NCBI GenBank assembly: GCA_956465555.1
Contig: OY101127.1
Coordinates: forward strand, 620,001-684,000
Origin: Nitzschia sp. pyKryTriq1
Taxonomy: Eukaryota; Bacillariophyta; Bacillariophyceae; Bacillariales; Bacillariaceae
Length of the DNA: 64,000 bases
Reading direction: 5' to 3'
Within the stretch, counting starts at the first letter, position 1. Each line of letters begins with the position of its first letter. Below are positions 10,944 through 22,543 of the stretch, in pieces. A model generated the notes under the pieces. The model had not been told where the DNA came from. It saw only the letters and a list, made by a program, of their open reading frames with translations, and searched no databases. The position numbers and the translations under genes are program-made.

Positions 10944-13900
10944 ATGGTCAAGCCCCCCAAAACCATGCAGCCCGAATCCGTCGATTTGACCAAGGCTGGA
11001 CGAAAGTCGGGCCGCGCCTTTCAAGCAGATTCCTTTCACCACTATATGGCTCGAAAAATCGATTTGCAGCGGAATCAGTTCGGTCTTATCCTTCCACCAC
11101 CACCACCAAAGACGGCCGGCAGCAGCAACAGCAACAGCAGCCCCACGAAACCAACGGCGTCACCCAGCCCATCGAGGCCTTTCTCCTCACCCAGTAGCGC
11201 TGGTGGCACTGGTACCAACAGCCGCAAGCGACCGAGGCCCGGTAGCAGCAATGGCGCTACCAAGTCAGTCAGTTTTGCTGCACTGCCATTGCGTGCCAAG
11301 GAAGTGGAAGACGACGGTGACGATGACGACGCGGAAGAGGAAGAGGAAAGCAGCCTTCAAGGAATGAGTGCCATTCTGAAGAATTTGAAAAGACGGCACG
11401 GCTGGGGATGTCGTCGCGTATTGTCGCGACATGGGAAGCGAAGGAGTCGTCCGCACAAACATGTGAAATGTACACATCATTATTTGGAACCACCCGCTCA
11501 CCAAGAAACACCGCAGGAATCATCCTCATCACCATTCAAGACGTTAAAACAGTCGGATTCATCTGCTGGACGAATCGAGGATGGAGATCACCAATCGACA
11601 ATACAGCAAGCAGACGAAGCATCATTCCAAGTGCAAGTACCTGATATCGCCAACAGTCCGATTAATTGCACAACGACCACGTCCGACAGTGAAGAGGTTC
11701 CTACACCCTCCTACACTTTGAAATTACGACGCGAACGACCCGATCTCTTCTTCCTCGGCGTGGTTGTCAAAGTCCAGGGATATACTGATCCAGACAATGA
11801 AACCATCAAACGATTGCTGCAGCGATACGGGGGAGACTTTGAGACATATGAAACATCACGAGTCACGCATATTGTCGCTGAGCACTTGTCGACTGCTAAG
11901 GCAAACTATCTAAAGCGGCAACGGCGTCCCCGTCCGGTCGTCTTGCCATCGTGGATTATGGACAGCGTGCAGGCGGGAAAGCTCTTGCCCCATGGGGACT
12001 ATTTACTGGAGGAACTTCAGGACAATCCTCCTTCTCCTGGAGGGCGGCAGATAGGAATCAAAGATCTCTTTTCCATGACCAAAAAGAAAGAAATAACCAG
12101 TCCACCGAAGTCGTCGTCAAGTGTGGATGAGCACAGAGGTATTTTGCCTACAATTGCTGCTGCTGCCGCTTCCGGTAAAGCACTGGAACGGCAGGACTCC
12201 AGCATTTCCATGGAGGTGGATGAGACCGAGGAGTCGTCGTCTTGCGCAGAAAGCGGTGGGGATATTATTCCGTTGACTCAAGTGGAAAGGATGTCAGACG
12301 ATGATGGTGAGGGTGAAGACGAAGACAATAGGAGTGTGAATATGGCTGAAGAGAGTATCGGCATCCCGGTCGATTGTTCCCAAGAAGAGAAGTCCAACGA
12401 CCCCATCGACGATGAAACGATGCATCGAGACGTTATCACCGGAAAAACTGGCGCTACGACAGAACGCCGTCAAGGAAAGACAGATGGCAAATTCATCAAT
12501 GGAATGATCCGTACTGTTGGTATGTCTTGTTGTATATTGACGTCTCATTGAAGCATGCGTTGTTGGAGCGGCTTTTCATTCTGGACATTGTGTTTCTTCT
12601 TCTCATCCATTGTTATGATACAGGTACCGACCCAAATTTTCTTGATTCTTTTTTTGCCAATTCACGATTGTCGTTTATTGGAAGCTACAAACAAAGAACG
12701 AAAAATGAAAAATCGGGCACAGTCGCAAGTCCACAAGGGAAGTACGCCAAATCGAGTGGATACTGTAAGCGGTTTGTCTTTCATATTGACATGGACTGCT
12801 TCTTTGCCAATGTTGTTCTTCGGAACTATCCTCAGTATCGAGATAAGCCAGTCGCAATATCTCATCATGGTAAAAAGCACGACACTGGATCGGCAATGTT
12901 GCCACGTCCCGACACCGACCCCATGAGTTTGTCGGAAAAGTCTACAAGTGAGTGCGCCACCTGCAACTATCATGCACGGAAATTTGGGATCCAAAAAGGC
13001 ATGTTTCTTGGTCGAGCTCGGCAGCTTTGCCCTGAGCTGATAGTGTTGCACTACGATTTTGCTGGCTATGAAGAGGTTAGCGAGCAAGTATTGGCGATTC
13101 TTCAGCGGGTGGCGGCGGAACACGAAGGATGCGTCGAAGCAGTGTCCTGTGACGAAGCGTTTATGGAGTTATACCTGCCGCTTGCGAACGAAGATGGTGT
13201 GATGAGTGGAGACAGCTCAACTGCGAACAACCAAGCAAGCGATATCGCCGACGCTGTCCGCAAGGAAATTGTTGAGACAACCAAATGTACTGCCTCCATT
13301 GGAGTGGCGACAAACAAGTTCTTGGCTAAAGTAGGAACCGACCGTGTCAAACCTGATGGCACATTTGTCGTGACGGATTATCGAAAGGTGATGGAAGATT
13401 TGAGACTTGGAGACCTCCATGGAGTCGGTTACCGCTCGGAACCAAAATTACGAGCCGAAGGACTCTCATCGGTTCAGGATGTTTGGGATCTTGGCTCGAA
13501 AGCAGAATCGATTCTAAGTCGAATCCTTGGTCCATGTCTCGGAAAAAAGATTTATGCTTTTTGCCATGGTCGTGACGATCGAGCGGTCAAGCCAGCCGAG
13601 CGTAAGACGATTGGTGCCGAATGTAACTATGGTATCCGATTTGATGGTCCGTATGGAATTGAGCACTTTATGCAGGGATTAGCGACCGAAGTAGAAAAGC
13701 GAATGTATGGTGTTGGGTGCAAAGGATGTAAATTGACACTAAAGGTTAAGCAACGGAAGAAAGGAGCGAAGCCGCCTCCAAAGGTAAGCAGACGATGCAA
13801 GGAAAAGTTGGTTGGTAATCCTAGTCCACTTAGACTGAGCTCATACACTTCACCTTTTCCAATTCTACAGTTCCTTGGCCACGGAAGCTGTCATAATCTC

Positions 13901-15208
13901 TCAAAGAGTATGAATGTGCCTGGGTCTGTCCCAACTAGAGATGCTAAAGTCCTCAAAGAAGTCGGGATGACACTTTTCGGTGAGCTTGGAGTTCTGCTTG
14001 ACGATGTCCGCGGAATGGGTATGGTCATGAGTAAACTGACCCCTAATGATGGCAGGAATCAGTCGCAGAATAAGGATGTTGCCCGGGCTGGCATTGCGAC
14101 GTTTTTCGAGCATGCATCGAAGCAAAACTCAGACGCAACTCTACCTAGAAAGAAGGAGTCTTCCAAGAAAAACACAGAGGACGTCCAGAGCGACTCTACG
14201 GGCGACCGAAGTGGCCACATCCCGGAGCCGAGCAACGAAGGCGTCTCTGTCAAGAGCAGTAACTTTGATGAAGACATCCCAGAAGAGGCCCGTGTTGACG
14301 CCTTCCCCGAAGGAAGTCTCGCACTTCCTCCTTTGAGTCAAATTTGCATGAGCCAAGTATTAAAATTACCCTCAGAAATGCAAGAGGAGATATATTCTCG
14401 ATTTGCTTGCCAAGAGAGGAAGCAGTCTGTGAGTTCCAACACCGCGCCCGTCGAGCTCATCGATGTGGATGAAATACATCGTGCAACTATGGAATTACCG
14501 TCGACATCTGGCAAAGAATCACAATTGCCGAAATGTACATTTGGTCACGAACGGCATCATTTCAGACAGACAAGTCTAAAGCGGATGATGAAGCTAGCAG
14601 CTGTGAAGTCAGGACAAGCAAGACCGGAAATGTCTTTGACTGAGCTTCAGCATTTGCCTTTGGAAATCCAGCTTCAAATTGCTAACCAGGATTCGGACCC
14701 TGTTGGCATGTTGTCACAAAAACCACGCAGCAGCTCTCATGGCAATTTTACCAGATCGCGTCAGGCCTTCAAACATGAAACGGGCGTGCAACGGGCTGCT
14801 GCTGGAAAGCAAGCACCCGGAAGAGTCCACGGGATTGATTTGACGAATGAAAGAGATGATGAAACCAATGATGCGGAGGAGAACCAAGCCCAAACGCATG
14901 ACGAAGCGGACCGTGGCGTCAAGCCCCGCACGGACTTGTTCGACGATGACATTCTACCGCTTCATCGATTCCTTGACCGTAACTCGCCGTACAATGCTGA
15001 GGCAATACATACTGTTGGTGACTTTCTTCGAACTTGTCTCGAGGAGCGGCGTATGAATGTGATTCCTCCCCTTGTGAGAAGCATAAAAAAGCGAACAGAT
15101 GAATGGGGCAAACGATGCTTCCTGCTACAGGTTTTGCGTGGTTTAGACGACGAGCACGAGAGGAAGTATAGAAGTCGGCTAGACATTGACTGGCTACTTA
15201 GAGACTGA
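10944..15208 (+). CDS. REV1: REV1, Y-family translesion DNA polymerase / dCMP transferase
   Basis: REV1 inserts dCMP opposite abasic sites and scaffolds translesion synthesis in the nucleus. Exons are 10944-12519, 12624-13783 and 13871-15208, giving 1357 aa. Both junctions keep frame: the first rebuilds GTDPNF, a conserved REV1 stretch after the BRCT; the second joins PPPK to FLGHGSCHN. The domains are an N-terminal FHHYMARKI motif, a BRCT at about 265-350 (VQGYTDPDN), then the polymerase core with FHIDMDCFF (metal-binding Asp581) and SCDEAF (Asp702-Glu703). Two ubiquitin-binding-motif-like segments follow, LPSEMQEEI near 1080 and LPLEIQLQI near 1175, then a C-terminal helical domain. Intron 2 is 87 bp without an in-frame stop, so retention would add 29 residues. 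The end is convergent with the hydrolase, 46 bp away. Confidence 0.95.
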
Positions 15209-15254
15209 AAACATAATTTCAAAGGAGGACTTGAACATAACACGTATGTATCAA

Positions 15255-16280
15255 TTATTTCTTGTTGAGGCTTGCAACTTGTTTCGCAAATGAGTCCATT
15301 CGATCGAGCAGATCGTCCACGAACTTTTCGTCGTGAGTAAAGAAGTGATCGCCACCCTCATAAACTTTGAGCGCGGATCGCTTCTGGTCCTTACACAATG
15401 ACAGCCACTTGTTTTCGCTATCGCGATAGTCTTCAGTTCCGTTGAAAAAGAGGACAGGGAACTCGTAGTTAGGGATGTAGTCCGCCGGGGCAACAGTGTG
15501 CATACAGATAGTTTGTTCGACTCCTTGTTGAAAATGCATTCCTGCTCCAAAAACGGACTCGACAAGCTTGTACTTGGCGTGAGACTTTTTAGTCACGCCG
15601 AGCATGGCGCCCATTAATGCTTTGTTTGACATATTTCCAGCTGCCATCTTGAGAAACCAAATCCCCACCCGTGCCTTGAGACTACAATCTGGCCCCACGT
15701 TTTGGCCACAATCCATCAGAATGGCACCACAAAAGCTCTTTTTGGGGAGTTTGTCCAAGATGTAGAAACCAATGTAGGCACCCAGGGAAGCTCCGACGTA
15801 CACAGTTGTTTCTGGGGCCAACCCACACGCTTTGTAGACCTTGGCTGTCGCTTCGACGCAAGAGTCCAAAGTCAAGGGTGAGTCGACAAGAGTCCCGTGT
15901 CCAGGTAAATCCATCAAGACGCAGCGATATCCTCTTTTGACGAGCTCTTGAGCATGAGGGCGAAACATCGCCCGAGAGCCTCCACCACCATGAACCATAA
16001 GAAAGGTGATGGGAGGAGCGCTCTCATCTGCAGCGCCTCCAAAGTCATCGTAAGCTTTGGAATAGTCCAATATAGAAACTTCGTGATAGCATTCTTTGCA
16101 GTAGGACTCAATAGTACTGTTATTTGTCAAATCATTGGAAAGTTCGGCGTTTGCTTGGTCGAAAGGGATCAAGGCGTTGGTTCCAGCGCAAGTGGAACAT
16201 AACAATTTGGAGCATTTGGCGCAAGGCGTTGCTTTGCCCCGACACCCCAGACTCGATAGGCAACTTTCACAAGCACTCAT
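15255..16280 (-). CDS. Alpha/beta hydrolase with N-terminal zinc-finger-like module
   Basis: Serine hydrolase of unknown substrate, 341 aa from the ATG at 16280. Residues 1-75 hold paired cysteines (CESC, CAKC, CSTC, YCKEC) spaced like a small FYVE-like or treble-clef zinc module. The hydrolase domain starts near VHGGGGSR (oxyanion loop), carries the nucleophile elbow GASLGAYIG, the acid in FFNGTEDYR and the His in EGGDHFF, so the triad looks complete. No signal peptide or membrane segment is evident. If the finger binds phosphoinositides the enzyme could act at endosomal membranes; that is inference. It converges on REV1. Confidence 0.8.
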   Translation of the reverse strand: MSACESCLSSLGCRGKATPCAKCSKLLCSTCAGTNALIPFDQANAELSNDLTNNSTIESYCKECYHEVSILDYSKAYDDFGGAADESAPPITFLMVHGGGGSRAMFRPHAQELVKRGYRCVLMDLPGHGTLVDSPLTLDSCVEATAKVYKACGLAPETTVYVGASLGAYIGFYILDKLPKKSFCGAILMDCGQNVGPDCSLKARVGIWFLKMAAGNMSNKALMGAMLGVTKKSHAKYKLVESVFGAGMHFQQGVEQTICMHTVAPADYIPNYEFPVLFFNGTEDYRDSENKWLSLCKDQKRSALKVYEGGDHFFTHDEKFVDDLLDRMDSFAKQVASLNKK

Positions 16281-17126
16281 CAATTCTTCGTGCTATCGTG
16301 AGTTATTGCAGGAAGCAGGAAGCTGTCGTCACTAACTTTTGACTTTATTTTTATGTTCCGTCTTGTGGCGTTTGGCTTCTTTATTATTTTTGTTTTTAGT
16401 CGTGATTGATTCGTGATGCGGGATGTGGGATGCGGGATGCGGGATGGGCGGGGGTTCCTATTGGGTGATGCTCGATGCTACAGTATGTTGTGTGCGATGG
16501 CAGGCGGGTGAGATGTTTTGTGAGATGCTTCGGGCGGGCTTGGCCGCTTGCATACAAGCACCGGTACTTGTACTGGTGCCTGTTCGTTACGAGTACAGTA
16601 CTTCATTCAACTTGTACGAGTAGGCTTGACATTCTCGTCATTGAGGCTTGAGCCTCGGGGTGTCAGGTGGTGTGTCAACGCTCTCAACGCGCCAGAAAAT
16701 ATTATAATGGAACGGCACGCGGCACGAGACACGAGACGCATTTTATTATGTATTTGTTATCTTCGGGAGGCAAAGGTCGGTGACAGGGACCTGTATTGTC
16801 CTGTTCTCGGCCTCTTTCAGCAAATAAAATGGACAGTCACGTGTTTATCATCACGTGCAATTCGCGGAGAACGGGGCGATCACGAATCCGCTGATGGGCG
16901 TCTCACATTTTGACACCTGAATACTGACGGTAAAGGAACAAGGAAGACAACCGGAATAACCCGAACTCACTACAGTACCTCGACTCACCTCGACAATGTC
17001 GGCCGAGGGAGGCATTCGTCGTCGTTGCATAAACTTTTGAAACAAACATTTTCATTGAAATGCACACAAAAACAAACAAAAAAAAGAATATAAAGCAAAG
17101 AACAGTCGACACACTTTCCTCACGCC
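16281..17126. other. Divergent spacer, hydrolase / phosphate transporter
   Basis: This spacer holds both promoters. It contains a GGGATGC short repeat at about 16416-16450, a GTAC-rich block at 16558-16605 and A-rich sequence just before 17127. The ORFs in it look like chance products. Confidence 0.5.
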
Positions 17127-19362
17127 ATGCAAACTCCAAATGTCGATTTCAACCTCCAGCAGGAGCCAACACCTACGGAGAATATTGGCCAAGAGACGGT
17201 CCAACCCGAGGAAGTCTCCACAAACCAACAAACTTTCTTTCGAATCGAATCGTCCAAGTCCCTGCTCCGTCCACCCGAGTCTGTATCTTCCCACTGTCAT
17301 CATCAAAGGAATGATTCTGAAACGAAGCCAAAGTCTTTGATCGGATCCGCCTTTCGGCGCTCGCATTCTCAAGAAGGGAAAACTAACATTGTGCCGACGC
17401 GCCTTTCCGACGACGCGCTGCCACTTGAAACTCGCGCTAGCCTAAAATTTCCGATCCGAGAGCACCCCTCGCAAATCGACGAAGCGGAAGAAGAAGCCAC
17501 ATGGAGTGATGTAGGCCGGGCATGTTGCGTACACTCGTCATCCGAATGGTTACAAATAAGTGGTTATCTCTTGGCGTTGTTGTTTATGCTCTACTTTTTC
17601 TTGGTAGGTTTGGACCTCTTGGGTACATCCTTCATGGTCGTCGGTGGTTGTACCGCAGGATCTCTACTCGGGAGCGACACCAATCCATTGGCCAGTGTTA
17701 TGATTGGGATCATTGCTACAGCTATATTGCAGTCCAGCTCGACAACGACTGCTGTCATTGTATCGTTAGTCTCGGGTGGGCTGGATGTGAACCAGGGGAT
17801 CTACATGGTTATGGGGGCGAACGTTGGGACAGCAATCACATCTATGTTGGTATCATTGGCACACATGGGCGACGGAGACGAACTGGAGCGTGCCTTTGCT
17901 GGGAGCTCGGTACTCTACCTATTTAACTTCTATACGCTCGTAATCCTGCTGCCTATTGAAATGACGACAGGGTATCTATATTATTTGACCAAGCCTATGC
18001 TTCCCGATACCGTCAAGGATGGTGAATCATGGCAAGGGCCCATCAAGAAGATTGTCAGTCCATTGGTGAGAAATATCATCATTGCCAATAAGGATTTGAT
18101 TGACGACATTTCTACCGGTGCCGTGGAATCCTGTTCCTCACCTGGTATCTACCCAGTGAAATGCACGGATGGCATCGAAGAAGAAGAATACTGCTATCAA
18201 GTCGGAGTTATTGCGTGCAACGCAGTCACGGGAAAATGTCCTGCCTTTTTCCAGAATGGGGCATCGAAGAAAGACGATATGGTAAGTTTATGAATATATG
18301 GGAGCTCGACGACTCTAGCACGCTAATGTTCAAAGTGTTCACATTGCTTCTTTCACTTCACAGGTGTCAGGATGGGTATGCATGATTGTTGCCATGACGA
18401 TTTTGATTTTGTGTCTCTTAGGCTTGGTATCAATCCTTCATAAAATGTTGCTTGGAGCGAGTACAAAAATTATTTACAAGGCGACGAATATCCCACCACT
18501 GGCGGCAATTCTTGTAGGCTGCGGTGTCACAGTTCTGGTTCAAAGTTCATCCATTACAACCTCTACATTGGTGCCATTGGCAGGTATCGGGGTGCTGTCG
18601 CTGGAAGCCATGTATCCACTCGTTTTGGGCGCAGATATCGGAACCACATTTACGGCTCTGATGGCTGCTATGGTATCTAGCAAGCCTGAAGCATTGCAGA
18701 TTGCCTTGGTACACTTCTTTTTCAATGTTACTGGTGGCATCATTTTCTATCCAGTCCCGTTCATGAGGCGAGTTGTCTTGAAATCAGCGGAACTTTGTGG
18801 AAACGCTACCGGTGAATGGAAAGGCTTTCCGATCTTTTTCATCGTTACCATGTTCATTTGTTTCCCACTTGTGATCCTGGCCATTTCTTCTTTATTTGAA
18901 GAAGATTCAAAGGGGTTCCGTGCATTGGGTAGCCTCCTTGTCATTTTGATTTTGGGCGCTATTGTTTATGCAGCAATTTGGTGGAGATTCCGTGATGGCA
19001 AGGCAAAATTCAAAGCTCGAATTGAGCTTCGTTCAAGACGTGCTGCTGCGATTGCTGCTCTTGCTGACGACATGGATTATTTGAAGGTGGACATGGAATG
19101 GTCCAAGAATGAAATTGGCCGCATCAAAGATTTTGCGGCGCAGCTAAAGTTTGCTCCCGTGACAATGGAAGAAGGTCGACGGTCGACGCTGGTGGTAGTG
19201 GCACAAGAGCCACGCGACGATCGCACACAAGGAACAATGGAGGACGATGAGCGTCTATCAACCTATCAATCTTGCCGCTCAAAGCCTTGGAAGGATATTC
19301 TCTACCTGGGCGCTGGGTCGATAAGGTCAAGCATCGGGGGCGGATCGTTGGCGCATGTGTAG
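17127..19362 (+). CDS. SLC34-type Na+/phosphate cotransporter, two exons
   Basis: Plasma-membrane sodium-coupled phosphate uptake is the expected role (type II NaPi family). Exons are 17127-18281 and 18364-19362; the 82-bp intron begins GTAAGT, ends CAG and falls between codons. The product has 717 aa. The first 140 residues are a polar cytosolic tail. Two inverted halves each carry the QSSS signature that lines the transport site: QSSSTTTA at about 202 and QSSSITTS at about 445. A Cys-rich extracellular loop of about 100 residues lies between the halves, as in animal NaPi-II. About eight to ten hydrophobic segments are visible, ending in a charged C-tail. Confidence 0.93.
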
Positions 19363-20108
19363 TGGTTTAGTTCTTGCTAAGTCTCGCATACTGCTATTTA
19401 TAGCATTCTCTACGAAGCCCAAGTTTATTGTTGTAGAGTACTTATATCGCCCAAGTTAATCGTTGTAGAGTGTGTGTAGAATGCACGAATCATCTTCATC
19501 ATGTTGACGATTGAGGAGGACCTTTCGACGTTGCTTTTATCGTCGCGAGTACGAGTACCTATCTCCGAGACTCTCTGGCAGGTTCAAGGTTTAATTTCCC
19601 TGGGGATGACGGCTGTTTTGGGCTGGCGTTCCATGTACGATTGATTGCATGATGGTGGGTTGAGGTGAGAGGTGAGAGGTGAGGTGAGATTCGTAGAGTT
19701 CATTCGTCTTCATATGTAGTTTATAGAAATGTAGATGCCGTTCTTTGTCGGACTTATACGGACGGATTCGGGTCCGATGGATCGGTGTTCGTGATTGTAG
19801 CGCATGACTTGAAGATGGGACGAGCGAGAGAAGGGGGAACCCCAGGATCTCCGGGGAGCCACCCTGGCATCGCCGGATTGACTCGAATGACCCGCATATA
19901 TTGTCACAGTACAGTACTTGTATGTATGAGTGAGCCTGGAAAGTAGAAGCAGCTACAAGAAAAAGCGACGAAGAGGGGAAAAACACAGAACATGCAACAC
20001 CAAACCACCACCACCGACCATGGTCCATACTGAGCATCTTGCAACAGGGCATATTGAGCCACAGTACTGGTATCAGAATATCAATTCAGAACCTCACTAT
20101 CCGCCGCA
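19363..20108. other. Intergenic spacer
   Basis: This holds the transporter 3' flank and the glycosyltransferase promoter. There is a GGTGAGA short tandem repeat at about 19660-19690 and a TACAGTACAGTACTT block near 19908-19922. I see no gene. Confidence 0.45.
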
Positions 20109-22430
20109 ATGGCGCCTTTGAGGCGATACTGGTGTCTCTTGTGGATTTTGATTGGTGCTACCCTCACTATTTTGCTTCCGAAATCAATGACTGGCGTCGT
20201 TGTGCTTCATGATGAGGGGGTCGACGATCCATCCGTTCTGGTAGTGACTCCTCCCCGGTCGATAATAGGAGCTGCTGTTGCAAAGGTCACTTCGCGCCAA
20301 TCGCTTGCTACAAATCACTCATTCGATTTCCAACGTTATCCTCCCTCCGTCCTCGTCGATCAAGCTCCTCCCCACTTCAAAACACTTTTGAATCGATACC
20401 TTTTGGGTCCTTACCTCAAGGCCCGAATTCCTGAGCACAATATGGACGCCGTCATCATGGCAGCCGGTCCTGATGCAACGCTGGCCGCGTCGGTGCATAA
20501 TTTGTTCCATCTGTGTGGTTTTCGACGGTTCGTCTTTGTGATCAACAATTCGAAAGATTGTTCAGTGGTATTGGATCTAGTCCCTCAACACAATCCTCGA
20601 AAACCACACGTCTGTTTCGACCACAAAGCCTTTTACACTACCGACGAACGGCAACGAATTGATTCGACATATCCCGCCTTGCATCGGGGAGCTCCTGGAA
20701 AACTCCAGCGAGGAAACTCCAAGGTGCAAATTCCGCGCATTGGATGGTACCTTCAGCAATTTAGCAAATTCCTCGTTCCTCGGCTGATCCCCGATTTGTC
20801 GCCCCAATATCTAGCAATCGATGGAGACTTGGTGTTTACCAGACCATTTGCTTTTACAGATGACAATGGAACCTACGTCATGCCGACTACTTCCAAGTCA
20901 CCCAAACATTGGAGGTACTTTGTAGACTGGATATTTGGCCAAGATCCAAAATGGCAAAACGATACAAATACCAAACTCAATTTTGTGGTAGGGTGGATGG
21001 TACTGGATCAAGCCATATTGAAAGATTTGATTGCCGATATGAATCGTTTGATTGAGGATTCCGACGAGTTTCCCTTCAATATTCTCAATGAAGGAGAACG
21101 CATCATCAATCAAACCTTCTTTTCCGAGTTTTATATCTATGCTCGCTATGCCAATCAACACCCAAGCAAGATTTATCAACCTCGAAAGATAGCGGAACCC
21201 GCTCGTAATAAAGGCGGATTCCGCTATACTTGTGTTTTGACAAAGAATACATATGGTCAAGCCCAGAGCGATATGAAGTTGGCTCCCTTTTTGATATGGG
21301 AGGAACACAAACATCATGCTTTTCATTCTTGCCCCGATGGAGAAACGACAGAACAAATGACACAACTGTCAACGGTTGGTATATGGCATGATTTCCATCC
21401 CCCGCCTTGGGGAGGAGGCAATCAATTGTTGCTAGCGTTACGAAGGGGTTTTGAGAGATGGAACAATCTGACAGTGTTGGTCAAGTCCGATGTTTCAACA
21501 AATACAACCAACGGGGAACGTAAAGCACAAGCAATCCAGACGGCCTCTTCGTCTCAAGTCCTGTTGGCCAATAGTGTGACATTCAAGGGAGGCATGGACC
21601 ACTTGGAGAAACTAAAGGCCAAGAACAATTTGGCTCTTGTTCATCGTGTGGATGGTCCCTACTACTCTACCAGATATGGTCGACACTTGGAGAATTTGAC
21701 GATTCCCCTCCACCCATCTTCTTCCGTAGAGATTGATATCCCGCAGGAAGATAAGAAAACCAAACAACTCAATCTTCAATTTGCCTGTGCCACAGTGTTT
21801 CAATCCCAGTGGAGCCTGGAGGCAAATCTGAAAATTGGATTAAACTTGAGAAATCCTGTCCTCATTCCCAACACGGTGGATCCTGCCATTTTCTTTCCTA
21901 AACCCAAGGAATCACTGTCGACGGTCAAGAAGAAGGTTCGAATTGTGGCTACAAGTCACAGTTCTAATGCTCGGAAAGGGTTCGACACTCTCATGTGGGT
22001 TGATTCCCATGTGGATCGTGACAGATTTGAAGTGGTGTATATGGGTGGGACTCCCAAATACGGATTCACTCCTCAATACATTTCAATTTTACCTCAAGTA
22101 GACTCGCAGGGTGTCGCCGACTTCCTACGAACTGGTGATATATACTTGGCACCCTCTCGGGATGAACCAGCCTCGAATGCGGTAATGGAGGCCTTGGCGT
22201 GTGGACTACCTGTATTGTTTCAAGACGGGAGTAGCCATGGGGAGCTGGTGGGCTATGCGGGTCGAAGCTTTTCAAGAGCCGGTCCAGAATTGTTGCGAGC
22301 TTTGGACGAGATGGTGGAACGCCTTGAAATCTTGGTGCAAGCGATCAACGTCCCGTCAATGAAGGAGATCTCTCGACAATACCTAGCAATCATGCGATGG
22401 TGTTTTTACATGAAACACTTGTACTTCTGA
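20109..22430 (+). CDS. Two-module Golgi-type glycosyltransferase
   Basis: A 773-aa probable type II membrane enzyme. A signal anchor at about residues 8-32 is followed by a DUF6492-like module (about 110-390) with LAIDGDLVFTRPF, where the Asp-Gly-Asp could bind a nucleotide-sugar metal. A spacer of about 120 residues follows, then a GT4-like module (about 590-745) with KGFDTLMW and EPASNAVMEALACGLP, which preserves the E-x7-E motif of that superfamily. Two catalytic-looking domains in one chain suggest addition of two successive sugars, or a catalytic plus a regulatory half. Donor and acceptor are unknown. It converges with the 1341-aa gene (113-bp gap). Confidence 0.8.
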   Translation: MAPLRRYWCLLWILIGATLTILLPKSMTGVVVLHDEGVDDPSVLVVTPPRSIIGAAVAKVTSRQSLATNHSFDFQRYPPSVLVDQAPPHFKTLLNRYLLGPYLKARIPEHNMDAVIMAAGPDATLAASVHNLFHLCGFRRFVFVINNSKDCSVVLDLVPQHNPRKPHVCFDHKAFYTTDERQRIDSTYPALHRGAPGKLQRGNSKVQIPRIGWYLQQFSKFLVPRLIPDLSPQYLAIDGDLVFTRPFAFTDDNGTYVMPTTSKSPKHWRYFVDWIFGQDPKWQNDTNTKLNFVVGWMVLDQAILKDLIADMNRLIEDSDEFPFNILNEGERIINQTFFSEFYIYARYANQHPSKIYQPRKIAEPARNKGGFRYTCVLTKNTYGQAQSDMKLAPFLIWEEHKHHAFHSCPDGETTEQMTQLSTVGIWHDFHPPPWGGGNQLLLALRRGFERWNNLTVLVKSDVSTNTTNGERKAQAIQTASSSQVLLANSVTFKGGMDHLEKLKAKNNLALVHRVDGPYYSTRYGRHLENLTIPLHPSSSVEIDIPQEDKKTKQLNLQFACATVFQSQWSLEANLKIGLNLRNPVLIPNTVDPAIFFPKPKESLSTVKKKVRIVATSHSSNARKGFDTLMWVDSHVDRDRFEVVYMGGTPKYGFTPQYISILPQVDSQGVADFLRTGDIYLAPSRDEPASNAVMEALACGLPVLFQDGSSHGELVGYAGRSFSRAGPELLRALDEMVERLEILVQAINVPSMKEISRQYLAIMRWCFYMKHLYF

Positions 22431-22543
22431 CGAGGAAGCGGGTGTTTCAATCCCGAGCTACGCACACTGATACTGTACAATGAGTACATACTTCTATCGA
22501 TTGTGGTATATTTAAAACACGTGCACACGAGATTTTGTCTCGG

